This document shows, one piece after another, positions 53,787 to 62,001 of a stretch of 64,000 nt of DNA. Source of the stretch: Nodosilinea sp. LEGE 07088 (GTDB lineage: Bacteria; Cyanobacteriota; Cyanobacteriia; Phormidesmidales; Phormidesmidaceae). The stretch is taken from the NCBI RefSeq assembly GCF_015207395.1, contig NZ_JADEWX010000018.1, forward strand, positions 1 to 64,000. Reading direction: 5' to 3'. Position 1 is the first letter of the stretch; every line of letters begins with the position of its first letter. The position numbers and the translations under genes were made by a program. The notes under the pieces are model-generated. The model saw only the letters and a program-made list of their open reading frames with translations, was not told where the DNA came from and ran no database searches.

Positions 53787-54313
53787 AGCGCAATCCAGTA
53801 GCGGGCAATCAGTTGGCCAGACACATCCGAAACCCCTTGACTGACCAACACTCCACCGTTCTTCTCGATGCCTCGGGCTAAGGCTAGATTGTCCACATCA
53901 CAGGTCATCAGGATTTTGGACAACCCGAGCCGCCGGGCTTCGTCCAGAGCTAGCGCTAGCATTTTAGTGCCATAGCCCTGCCCCCGCCGAGATGGACGAA
54001 TGCAGTAGCCGATGTGTCCGCCATGGTGTTCCAGCGCTGGGGTTAACCGATGCCGCAAGTTGACGCGCCCCAACAACTCAGCAGAGTTTCGCATTAGCCA
54101 TAGGGTGGACTGTGGGACTTTACCATCGGGTAAATTTCGGTCAGCCTCCTCCGACTGAAGCTGCTGCACTAATGCGGCAAAATCGGTCTGAAGCTGCTCC
54201 AGCAAGGGCTGAGAAAGGAACTGTTCCCCAGCAGTTTGATAATCTTCAAGCATCGACAGCAGGAGAGGCCGATGCTCGATCGCCAGTCGAATCAGAGTAA
54301 GATTTTCAGCCAT
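53783..54313 (-). CDS. GNAT-family acetyltransferase
   Basis: About 176 residues from ATG 54313; the open frame continues 37 codons upstream but those residues are not GNAT-like. The acetyl-CoA motif is RPSRRGQGYGTKMLALALDEAR, read in two parts (about residues 110-132), with CDVDNLALARGIEKNGG following. This is the motif A/B region of GNAT enzymes such as ribosomal-protein or aminoglycoside acetyltransferases. The substrate is unknown. It is co-directional and overlaps the methyltransferase. Confidence 0.85.
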   Translation of the reverse strand: MAENLTLIRLAIEHRPLLLSMLEDYQTAGEQFLSQPLLEQLQTDFAALVQQLQSEEADRNLPDGKVPQSTLWLMRNSAELLGRVNLRHRLTPALEHHGGHIGYCIRPSRRGQGYGTKMLALALDEARRLGLSKILMTCDVDNLALARGIEKNGGVLVSQGVSDVSGQLIARYWIAL

Positions 54314-54519
54314 AGTCCCAACTTTCGCAAGTGAGCCACGCGACTCTTTCCACTCAATCAACTCTGGTGAAATGCATAACCGAGTGATGACTAGGCAACT
54401 TAGAAACCCAGTACGGATCACCATCGATTGCAGGAAGAGGAGTTTGGTGAATAGCGCTTCAATTCCTCAATTCCTTGCTTTGAACAAGCCTTAATTTGAG
54501 TTGGCGCTTGTCTTTGTCA

Positions 54520-56790
54520 CTAAACAATCGCCAATAGGGCAGCGATCGCTATCAACAACTTGCTAGATTCCTGAACCAAATCTGTGGCGCTCGGTAGACT
54601 GGCTATCGTGCCTTTCAATATTTTCAGGGCTGTTTTAGCTGATTTCTTTAGAGGGCCATCTTCAGGCTGCTGCCCAGCCTCTGCCAAGACTTTGACCTGT
54701 TCTAAGGCTTCAGCTTTATCCTCATTGCTTAATTCGGCTTCAGACTCGATCGCGGCCTGGAGCTGGGTCAGCAACTCTTTGAGCCCAGGTTGATTGGGAT
54801 CAGAAGAACTGGGGAGTTGATTAATGGTGTTGGTGACGGTGCCGCTAATCTCTCCTAGCAAAGTTCCGGTCATCTCTAAATGGTCGCCTGCAGCGGCGAC
54901 ACCGCTGACGTTGCCTTGCACCCCTTCAATATTGATATTGCCTTTACTCTGGGACATGATGAACTCTCCTTGGTGGCGATAGGTCTCAACGTAGAACCGG
55001 GGTTGCTGAATGGCCTGCTCCAGCATGGTTTCGAGCCGATGAATTTGCTGGTCTTTATCGATAATGCTGGACAGTAGAGTCTGCAAGTCACTGTAGGGTA
55101 AAGCTTTAAGCTGATTGTAGTTCTCAGAATATTGAGCGCTGAGTTCAGAGCGATTGGCCTGGCTGGATACAATGGCCTGCAAGCGGATTTGATCTTGACC
55201 CCGGCCTTCTAGCGCCACAACTTCTATCCCGGCTTCTGGATGCTGTTCGGCTAGCTGCTGGAGAGCGATCGCAGCGGCACTGGGATCAATGCCCTCGTGG
55301 TGAAATAGATCAATGGTCTTGTAGGCTTCGGCAACATTGCGCGGATCGACGTTTTGCTGGCTGTAGAGGTCGAGAGTCTTGATGATTGGGGCAATAAAGT
55401 TTTCAAAGTCGCCTGGAGCAAAGGTTTCGTTGCGATTATCGGGTTTGCGGCAGGGGTCGGGGTCCGCTGGAGTGGGTAAACGCATGTAAATGTAGTCACA
55501 CTGGATGCCATCAAATTGGGTGTCTGTCGAGATGCCCCAGTCTTGAATGTAAGCTCCGGTCAGGGTCGTGTTGCTGATGTTGGCTCGATACAGTTGAGTG
55601 CGGACCAATTTTGCTCGCGATAAATTAGCCCCGGAGAGATTGGCTTCACTTAGATTAGCGCCAATAAAACTAGCGTCGGCCAATTGTGCATTTTGTAGGT
55701 TGACGCCGCGCATATCTTTGTAGTCAAAGCTTTGCCCCTGTCCTTCTCCTGAGGTAACGAGTTTCTTGATTTGGGCATCTGCCAGGTAAGTTTGCTCAAT
55801 CAGGGATAGATGAAAAAGTTGGGTATCTTGCCAAAAGGTTCGGGTGAAATTAGCTCCTTGAAAATCGGTGTTAGGCAGAATCGCAGCGCTAAACTCAGCG
55901 TCGGTCAGATTAGCTTGATGAAAGCTGGTTCCTCTTCCTTTGATCGAAATGAAAGCAATAATAATTTTTCGCAGCCAAGAACGATTGTCGGTATTTCGAA
56001 AGATCCCCACTCCAACAAAGGCACTAAAAATTGATGCTGCTACAGGAATAAGAATTTTACAAATACCGACAGCAATGCCTGACCATCCATCTAAGTTGAG
56101 TAGTTCGTATTCATAGTTGATAAGATCGATGACGGCAATAGCAAAAAGTGCGTTTATGATAATACTGATGCCAACAATGATTGCCTTTTTTCTAACTATG
56201 ATTTGAAGCATTGCACTAGCGATCGCACCACCTGATTCTATGGCAAACACGCCCGACCACGCTGCCATAATTGCCCCAAAAAAGTTCTCGGCAACTGGAA
56301 TATCTGATATTGCTAACAGGGTAAGTATTACAAGAGAAAGAGAAAGAATTGCGCCTAATGTATGAAAAGCTACTTGACCTAGGAATCTGGAAAAAAAGAT
56401 CTGCGTTAATAACAAAATCAGCGTAAATAACCCAATCCATTCTAGTCCTGGCTTATATTCGCTTCCCATACCCTGAATCAGTAGAGGAGTAGGAACGAAT
56501 ATAAGCAGAACAAGATAGATCGCTAAGCCTAAAAATACGCCTGAGATCGCAGCCAACAACCAACTAAGAACAATGAAGATGATAGTTCGCAGAGGAGTTA
56601 AGCCAGCCTGGCAGTGGTTAAACCTAGTGCCGGATAAATTAGACTGACTGAAATCTGCTCCTCGGATATCTGACTTCCTGAAGTCAGCTCCCGAAAGATC
56701 CTGTCCCTTGAAGGACTGACCACACAGGTTACTGCTGCCGAAATTTCGGTCTCCAGTAGCGTAGCGTTTCAATACCTCATTAACTTTCAT
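54520..56790 (-). CDS. pentapeptide-repeat membrane protein with long C-terminal tail
   Basis: About 756 residues from ATG 56790 (family proteins usually begin MKVNEVLKRY; an ATG 9 bases upstream is also possible). Two pentapeptide-repeat blocks, one at residues about 14-52 (FKGQDLSGADFRKSDIRGADF) and one near 310-410 (SFIGANLSEANLSGANLSRAKL), flank a set of about seven membrane helices. The tail from about 500 on contains a coiled-coil-like segment, a Gly/Val-rich strand region (INIEGVQGNVSGVAAAGDHLE) and a last hydrophobic helix (KLLIAIAALLAIV). Related cyanobacterial proteins occur; function unknown. It is the last gene of the minus-strand cluster. Confidence 0.8.
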   Translation of the reverse strand: MKVNEVLKRYATGDRNFGSSNLCGQSFKGQDLSGADFRKSDIRGADFSQSNLSGTRFNHCQAGLTPLRTIIFIVLSWLLAAISGVFLGLAIYLVLLIFVPTPLLIQGMGSEYKPGLEWIGLFTLILLLTQIFFSRFLGQVAFHTLGAILSLSLVILTLLAISDIPVAENFFGAIMAAWSGVFAIESGGAIASAMLQIIVRKKAIIVGISIIINALFAIAVIDLINYEYELLNLDGWSGIAVGICKILIPVAASIFSAFVGVGIFRNTDNRSWLRKIIIAFISIKGRGTSFHQANLTDAEFSAAILPNTDFQGANFTRTFWQDTQLFHLSLIEQTYLADAQIKKLVTSGEGQGQSFDYKDMRGVNLQNAQLADASFIGANLSEANLSGANLSRAKLVRTQLYRANISNTTLTGAYIQDWGISTDTQFDGIQCDYIYMRLPTPADPDPCRKPDNRNETFAPGDFENFIAPIIKTLDLYSQQNVDPRNVAEAYKTIDLFHHEGIDPSAAAIALQQLAEQHPEAGIEVVALEGRGQDQIRLQAIVSSQANRSELSAQYSENYNQLKALPYSDLQTLLSSIIDKDQQIHRLETMLEQAIQQPRFYVETYRHQGEFIMSQSKGNINIEGVQGNVSGVAAAGDHLEMTGTLLGEISGTVTNTINQLPSSSDPNQPGLKELLTQLQAAIESEAELSNEDKAEALEQVKVLAEAGQQPEDGPLKKSAKTALKILKGTIASLPSATDLVQESSKLLIAIAALLAIV

Positions 56791-56884
56791 AAAAACCATA
56801 TTAGGTATTGCAGGGTAATCAGGTGGACACAGCTATAGCGTGACCTAAACAGAAAACCTGATTTTCAGCAATTGTGAGATAAGT

Positions 56885-59146
56885 CTATCTTCGACCATTA
56901 TCAGCTTTGGGGCGGCGAAATCTAACAACCTCACACAGAAACACATAATTCCTGGCAGCATCTTTTACTGCCTGGCTAGCATTTTGAGGATCCCTAATGA
57001 TTGCATTCCTATCTTCATTTAATCCTACAGCAGCTAGCAGGAGTTCAACTTGTCGGCCAGTTAGTATTAGCGCTTTGGAGGTGAAACCAAAAGCCAAGTA
57101 TTGATCTTTACCAACCTTGACAGTATTCTCATTCATCCAAGCACCTGTGCCTTGTTCGTGACTCCACATAACTCTACTGCCGCGAGGGACATTATCAAGA
57201 ATTTTTTCATCATTCCAGGTTGAATCTAGAAGCTTCCATTGTCCCTTGTAATATCTCTGCCAGGGCTCTAATTTATTCTCTTGGCATTTCCTTCCGTTAC
57301 TCCCTCCTCGTCTATAAAAAGCTAAAATCTGATCTCGACCAGCACCGGTAGACCAGTGGAATCGAAGTCGAAATTCACCCTTCCAACGCTGGTCAAACTG
57401 TTCGGGATTCATTTGAGATACGGCATAGAGATAGATAACTTGAACAAAGAAGGCACATTCCATAGTCCATCGATGGCCATAGTTAACGATTTCCCAGATA
57501 GCCTTTGAAGGAGTAGTTTTGTCAGACTTTAAAACCAGAATTCTCTCGTTCCTGCCACGTTCGTTTCTGATTATTTTCAAATCCCAGTTTCCTTGGTCAT
57601 ACTTACCTCCTCTCTCAACATTGACAGGTGCTCGAAAACTGCTGGGCTTAAATCTTTGCAAAGCTTCGTCAAGACAACTATCATAAGAGCTACATCGTCG
57701 ATTCCGATATGCTTGATCTTCGAAATCTAGACCACTTTCTTGCTCATCTACACATTGATCTATTTCATCACTGTCTCTTTCATCAAATGAGTCCTGGTAT
57801 AGTTCGCCTGCTACATCAGTAGCATAGGTTTCCGATCCGTCGATGCTGTCATCCTCAAGATAAAGATTCTCTTCTTTATCTTCATACTGTCGCTCAGGAA
57901 ATTCGTCCAATATCTCCTCGCCGAAATCCTCAACTTCATATGGGACAGATTCCAGGAGTGCTTCACTCTTATCCAATGTAATTTTGTGATCTTCAGGCTC
58001 AATTTCTTGAATGCCTTCTCGATCTACATTAGCATTCATCCATGAATTGATATCGGTCAAAATTTCTTTTGTTATGCGCACGGCAAAGTTGTTGACTCGG
58101 ATAAAATTATCATCTTTTTCGTAATATGTTGAATCTGCGGGTCTGGCATGAATCCCAACTAAATTACGGCGGTTTTTATAACGTAGCCAAACAGGTGCAC
58201 CGCTGTGACCATGATAAGTATCTACGGTATGTTTGATTAGAGAACGCTCCGGTTTCACTTCTACTATTTTGCCAAATGCTCTCCATTGAGTAGATGCTTG
58301 AAGTTCAATTGGCGAACATCCCTTACCTGGCTTTAAAGGAATGACTCCACATTTGTCGCCAGGATAGCCAGCAATATTAACAATTACCGTTTTGCCGGAT
58401 AAGAAATTTGGCTCTACAGGTCTTATGATGGTTCCTTGCCCAAGTGTTTTGTGGCCCCAGTAGCCTAGGGATTGGTTGCCTAGCTCAGAATACTTAGGTG
58501 AAGCAATATCTCTTTCCAATGTAATCAAAGCATAGTCATATTGCCAAGCGTGAAGATAAGGCGGCTTCCAATTTTCACAAATATTCCATGCTTTTGCCTC
58601 TACACGTCCCAGTGGTTCTCGCATTCCATTTCGAGCTGGAATGACGATAATTTTTTCGATAGAATTGCTGTCTTTTTCCGAGACTAGAGCGTGGGCGACA
58701 GTTAAAACATAGCGTTCACCAATTAAGATTCCTGTGCCTCTGCTTATGACTCCGTTAACGTAATGTAGATCCAAGGAGCAAATCCAGCGATAAGGTATGG
58801 CTAGTGTGTCTTTGACTAAAACTCGGGTATCTTTGCCGATTATCTCTTGCTCAAGCAGCAGATCTTTGAAATCCTCAAGCTCTAAGTCGTTTTCTGTAAA
58901 CTCATCTTCTCCATTCAGTTCATCATCTTTCTCTAAATTTTCTTGTTTGAGAGATTTTCTATTTCCTTCCTCAAAAGCCTTAAGAAACGGACTTTCATTG
59001 CTCAAGCTCGATTCATAAATCCTCCAGTTCTGAGGTATTCTATTCGTCTCAATAAGAAGCTCTTCGTCAAGATACGGCGATCCATACTTAGGCTCAAATC
59101 CATGTGCATCTATTGAGTTGGAAAAATAGTCATGTGTAGAAGACAT
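56885..59146 (-). CDS. trypsin-like serine protease fused to a transglutaminase-like domain
   Basis: A 753-residue protein. Residues about 1-100 are acidic. A trypsin/V8-type protease follows with His152 (LTVAHAL), Asp204 (YDYALI) and Ser315 (GHSGAPVW), so the triad is complete. A strongly acidic linker (about 380-480) follows. The C-terminal 250 residues look like a bacterial Tgl-type protein-glutamine gamma-glutamyltransferase: Cys564 in MECAFFVQVIYLY, Glu673 in MNENTV. The expected GHG His after it is replaced by AFG (about 685-687). Transglutaminase activity may therefore be lost or changed. The gene is AT-rich compared with its neighbours, suggesting recent transfer. Confidence 0.75.
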   Translation of the reverse strand: MSSTHDYFSNSIDAHGFEPKYGSPYLDEELLIETNRIPQNWRIYESSLSNESPFLKAFEEGNRKSLKQENLEKDDELNGEDEFTENDLELEDFKDLLLEQEIIGKDTRVLVKDTLAIPYRWICSLDLHYVNGVISRGTGILIGERYVLTVAHALVSEKDSNSIEKIIVIPARNGMREPLGRVEAKAWNICENWKPPYLHAWQYDYALITLERDIASPKYSELGNQSLGYWGHKTLGQGTIIRPVEPNFLSGKTVIVNIAGYPGDKCGVIPLKPGKGCSPIELQASTQWRAFGKIVEVKPERSLIKHTVDTYHGHSGAPVWLRYKNRRNLVGIHARPADSTYYEKDDNFIRVNNFAVRITKEILTDINSWMNANVDREGIQEIEPEDHKITLDKSEALLESVPYEVEDFGEEILDEFPERQYEDKEENLYLEDDSIDGSETYATDVAGELYQDSFDERDSDEIDQCVDEQESGLDFEDQAYRNRRCSSYDSCLDEALQRFKPSSFRAPVNVERGGKYDQGNWDLKIIRNERGRNERILVLKSDKTTPSKAIWEIVNYGHRWTMECAFFVQVIYLYAVSQMNPEQFDQRWKGEFRLRFHWSTGAGRDQILAFYRRGGSNGRKCQENKLEPWQRYYKGQWKLLDSTWNDEKILDNVPRGSRVMWSHEQGTGAWMNENTVKVGKDQYLAFGFTSKALILTGRQVELLLAAVGLNEDRNAIIRDPQNASQAVKDAARNYVFLCEVVRFRRPKADNGRR

Positions 59147-59189
59147 GGAACTTCCTCAGCATAAAAACTGACTAATCGAGTTTCAAATC

Positions 59190-60395
59190 TTATCGTTCAA
59201 CCAAAACCGAGCGGGGACGTTCTTTCATGTTGCGTTCAGTTGCTTCTGACCAGTAAGTGATGATCAAACGCATCACTCCCTCAGCCGGTAAGCCAGGGGT
59301 GTAGAGGGCGGGTACCGCCAGCGGGTCATTGTAGGTACCCAGTTCAATTTGGGTCAGCAGCCACGACATGCGATCTGCGAGGCCAAAGAAGTAGTAGGAC
59401 TTGGCATGGAGGGGCAGCTTGACCCTCTCGGCAATCTTTTTGAGGCGTTCTTCCTCGCTGGAACCTTCGGCCCGGAGCGATACAACGATGGGAGAATCAA
59501 ACTGAACCGATAAGTGAAACCAGGACATAATGGACACAAAGAAAAATTCTTCTCGGGAAAGGTTGCCATTTTGTCGACGGGTTCTCAGCATGTCGTAAAG
59601 GCGACGAGCCAGGTTTGCGATCGCCGCATCATCCCTGGGACTGGTGCCGCTACTGTTGTTTGCATTAGAAATTGCGATCCAAACCTCCCGCAGGAACTCC
59701 TCAAAGGTTTTTTGAAATTCTCTGTTGGCAGTTTCAGCTTTTTCGTAAGGATAGATGGGCTTGTCATCAACACCGTGGTTCAGGTCCATGCCAAACATGC
59801 GGTAGTAGACATTACGTCGGGAAGCCCGCAGATCTGGACGAACATAACTCACCACCGAAAGAATTGAAAAGGGAGGCGGGTCTCGATAGAACAGTTCTTC
59901 AGTATTGCGCAGCCAGTGCTGACTACTTGCCAGGGGGACACCTAATCGTTCTCCATGGCGATACTCGTAAAGTACCCGCTGAAAAATTTCATAAATCCGG
60001 GTATTTTCAATCAGGTAAGCATAGATTAGATGATCCCAGAAAACTTTTCCTCCAATGGGGCGGTTAGCGGCAGCTGCTGGACCGGGACGAAATTGATTCC
60101 GATTGGTATTGACGAAATTGCCGAATTCGTTGGTGGGGGCACTTGCGAATAAGGTGTTGAGCAAATACTCAGGGAGGGGCGGAATGTCACTCCGCCGTTT
60201 GGGATGTCCCAGGGGATGCACAGGATTACCAGACGGATCGGTTTCCCAGTCTCGGAATTCCCATGCAAGTTCGAGCAACGCCGCCAGTTCAGTTGGGTGC
60301 AGACGGAAAAGCTGTTCTGCTTTGTTGCGATCAACCTCAGTACCGGGAATACCAGGGTCGCCAGAGAGGGGGGGTGCCACAAGTCGTCTAAACAT
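59190..60395 (-). CDS. hypothetical protein, 401 aa
   Basis: Unrecognised. ATG 60395 is chosen because GAGG sits 8 bases upstream; a start 32 codons further up would overlap the previous gene. Visible text: HPTELAALLELAWEFRDWE (about 30), then IYEIFQRVLYEYRHGERLGVPLASSQHWLRNTEELFY, MFGMDLNHGVDD and SYYFFGLADRMSWLLTQIE. It is Arg- and Tyr-rich, mostly helical and has no signal peptide or membrane helix. It is part of the minus-strand cluster with protease genes, so a substrate or effector role is possible but unproven. Confidence 0.7.
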   Translation of the reverse strand: MFRRLVAPPLSGDPGIPGTEVDRNKAEQLFRLHPTELAALLELAWEFRDWETDPSGNPVHPLGHPKRRSDIPPLPEYLLNTLFASAPTNEFGNFVNTNRNQFRPGPAAAANRPIGGKVFWDHLIYAYLIENTRIYEIFQRVLYEYRHGERLGVPLASSQHWLRNTEELFYRDPPPFSILSVVSYVRPDLRASRRNVYYRMFGMDLNHGVDDKPIYPYEKAETANREFQKTFEEFLREVWIAISNANNSSGTSPRDDAAIANLARRLYDMLRTRRQNGNLSREEFFFVSIMSWFHLSVQFDSPIVVSLRAEGSSEEERLKKIAERVKLPLHAKSYYFFGLADRMSWLLTQIELGTYNDPLAVPALYTPGLPAEGVMRLIITYWSEATERNMKERPRSVLVER

Positions 60396-60426
60396 CTTGA
60401 GTGCCTCACAATGAAGGATTGTTGAA

Positions 60427-60648
60427 TTAAGGCGTGCTGAATTTGGTTTTGGGCTCTTCTGGCGGCAATACCCAGGTTTTACCCTCCGCATTTTCTCGTG
60501 TCGGACCGATTAGGGTCTCTTTGACCAGGTCAAACTCTTCGCTGGCTTTACGGACCTGTTCGGCTAAGGCCGGGGGGCAGGGTTTCTGGGTTTCTGGTAC
60601 TGTTTGAGAAGCGATTGAAGCTCGAGGTGTTTCTCCACTGGTGCTCAT
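60427..60648 (-). CDS. small Pro/Thr-rich protein
   Basis: A 73-residue protein from ATG 60648, which has AAGGAG in front. A start at 60729 is less likely. It is low-complexity and polar: TSGETPRASIASQTVPETQKPCPPALAEQ, then a helical part SEEFDLVKETLIGPTREN. It has no domain I recognise. It lies between the metalloprotease-like gene and the 401-aa gene and could be a small partner, inhibitor or cargo. Confidence 0.6.
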   Translation of the reverse strand: MSTSGETPRASIASQTVPETQKPCPPALAEQVRKASEEFDLVKETLIGPTRENAEGKTWVLPPEEPKTKFSTP

Positions 60649-60738
60649 GGGCTTTGTCTCCTTATCAGGCACACATTTCAACAGGTTGGTTAATAGGCTT
60701 CTAGCGGTCACTCCTGATTTCCCTCGCACAGGTAGTCG

Positions 60739-62001
60739 TTAGACGGTCTTCAATGTTTCTCCCAGGCGCAGCATCCAGTCTTTTTGCTGCTGCAAAATCT
60801 CCAGGGCGTGGTGGGGTTCTGTGGCAGCTCGATAACCGCTCAGGGCCAGTAGCCGAAGCGACTCTGTCCAGATCCAGTGATGGGAGGTATAAAGTGCATT
60901 GCTACCCCGGCGTTGAAGCTGAGCCAGAGCCTCAGGGCTGACCTGCCGGGGGTCAATCAGGGCTGCCAGGGGCGCTCCCCGAAATGCCCGCAGTGGGCCT
61001 GTTAAAACCCATTTCGCCAGGTGCGGCAGCCAGGGCAGAGAGTGGGGAATGATCGTCTGAACCTCTGCAGAAGCTTCTTCCCATCGATTACTGCGGCTCC
61101 ACTGATCAGCCAGATCGTCCCAGGGGCCAGGGCCAAAGTACAGGCGACACATCTCCACCCCCAGTAGCACCCGTAAATAGCTAATGGGATGGGGATCTCC
61201 GGGCATATAGCGGAAGGCAACGGTCGGCCCCCCAGCCAATACGTCATGCAGCCCGGCTACTGAGGCATAGCCAGTGTGGACAAAGGCGTAGGCATCGGCG
61301 GCGATTTCGCTAGCCCAACTGGCCCAAAGGCGACCTAACTTAGGTGACATGCCACCAAATTGGTGCTCTAAGCCAGCTGCCAGTTCTTTACTCCAGCCCA
61401 CGGCATGGGCCACCTGGTGACCGGCTTCATGAATCAGCGCTGTTGGCCGATAGAGGTTATGCCGCACAATTTTGATCGCCGCTACCAGACTCTCGGTTCT
61501 GCCATCCCACAGACGCAGTCCAGCTTTTAAGATAGATGCCCCCAGCCCCTTATCCAAATAGGTCAAGACCGGCGGAGCCGTTAAACCTAGCTGGTCCAGC
61601 AGGGCGGCCATGCTGCGTCGGGCCAGCACATCACAGGCCCGCAACAGAGCCGCCGTAGAGGAGTTGGTGCGGGTGTTGATGGCATCGGCGTAAAAGTCGA
61701 GTAAGGTCTCGGTGCGCAGATATCGCTGGCGAAACTCTAGCAGGTGGTGCTCTACTTGCTGAAATTCAGCAGCAGTTTTAGCGCCATTCCACTGGGACTG
61801 CAACGCGGCAGCCTGGCGCTGTAGCCGGTCTACTGTGGCGGCCAGGTTCTGGCGCAATACCAAACCCAGGTAGTTTTCCAGACTATTCCAGGCACTCGGC
61901 GATGCTAGATCATCCAGGTCACTCAGCCGCAACGCGGCCATAGTCCAGTGGGCAACCTGCCGACCCAGTTGTAACTGCTGTCGATCGACGGTGTCAATCA
62001 T
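60739..62001 (-). CDS. HExxH zinc-metalloprotease-like protein
   Basis: A 420-residue protein. The zincin motif HEAGH is at 191-195, followed by SEIAADAYAF at about 231-240 where a third metal ligand (Glu or Asp) is expected. The N-terminal 130 residues are helical (QRQAAALQSQWNGAKTAAEFQQVEHHL), and the C-terminal half is helical with many Trp and Leu. No signal peptide is seen. The family is not certain; some zincin-fold proteins in secretion or injection clusters look similar. Its start overlaps the upstream gene's stop by 8 bases. Confidence 0.72.
   Translation of the reverse strand: MIDTVDRQQLQLGRQVAHWTMAALRLSDLDDLASPSAWNSLENYLGLVLRQNLAATVDRLQRQAAALQSQWNGAKTAAEFQQVEHHLLEFRQRYLRTETLLDFYADAINTRTNSSTAALLRACDVLARRSMAALLDQLGLTAPPVLTYLDKGLGASILKAGLRLWDGRTESLVAAIKIVRHNLYRPTALIHEAGHQVAHAVGWSKELAAGLEHQFGGMSPKLGRLWASWASEIAADAYAFVHTGYASVAGLHDVLAGGPTVAFRYMPGDPHPISYLRVLLGVEMCRLYFGPGPWDDLADQWSRSNRWEEASAEVQTIIPHSLPWLPHLAKWVLTGPLRAFRGAPLAALIDPRQVSPEALAQLQRRGSNALYTSHHWIWTESLRLLALSGYRAATEPHHALEILQQQKDWMLRLGETLKTV

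Noticed and set aside
60396-60491. Upstream start for the 401-aa gene
   Set aside because: It would overlap the small upstream gene and lacks a ribosome site; ATG 60395 has GAGG in front.
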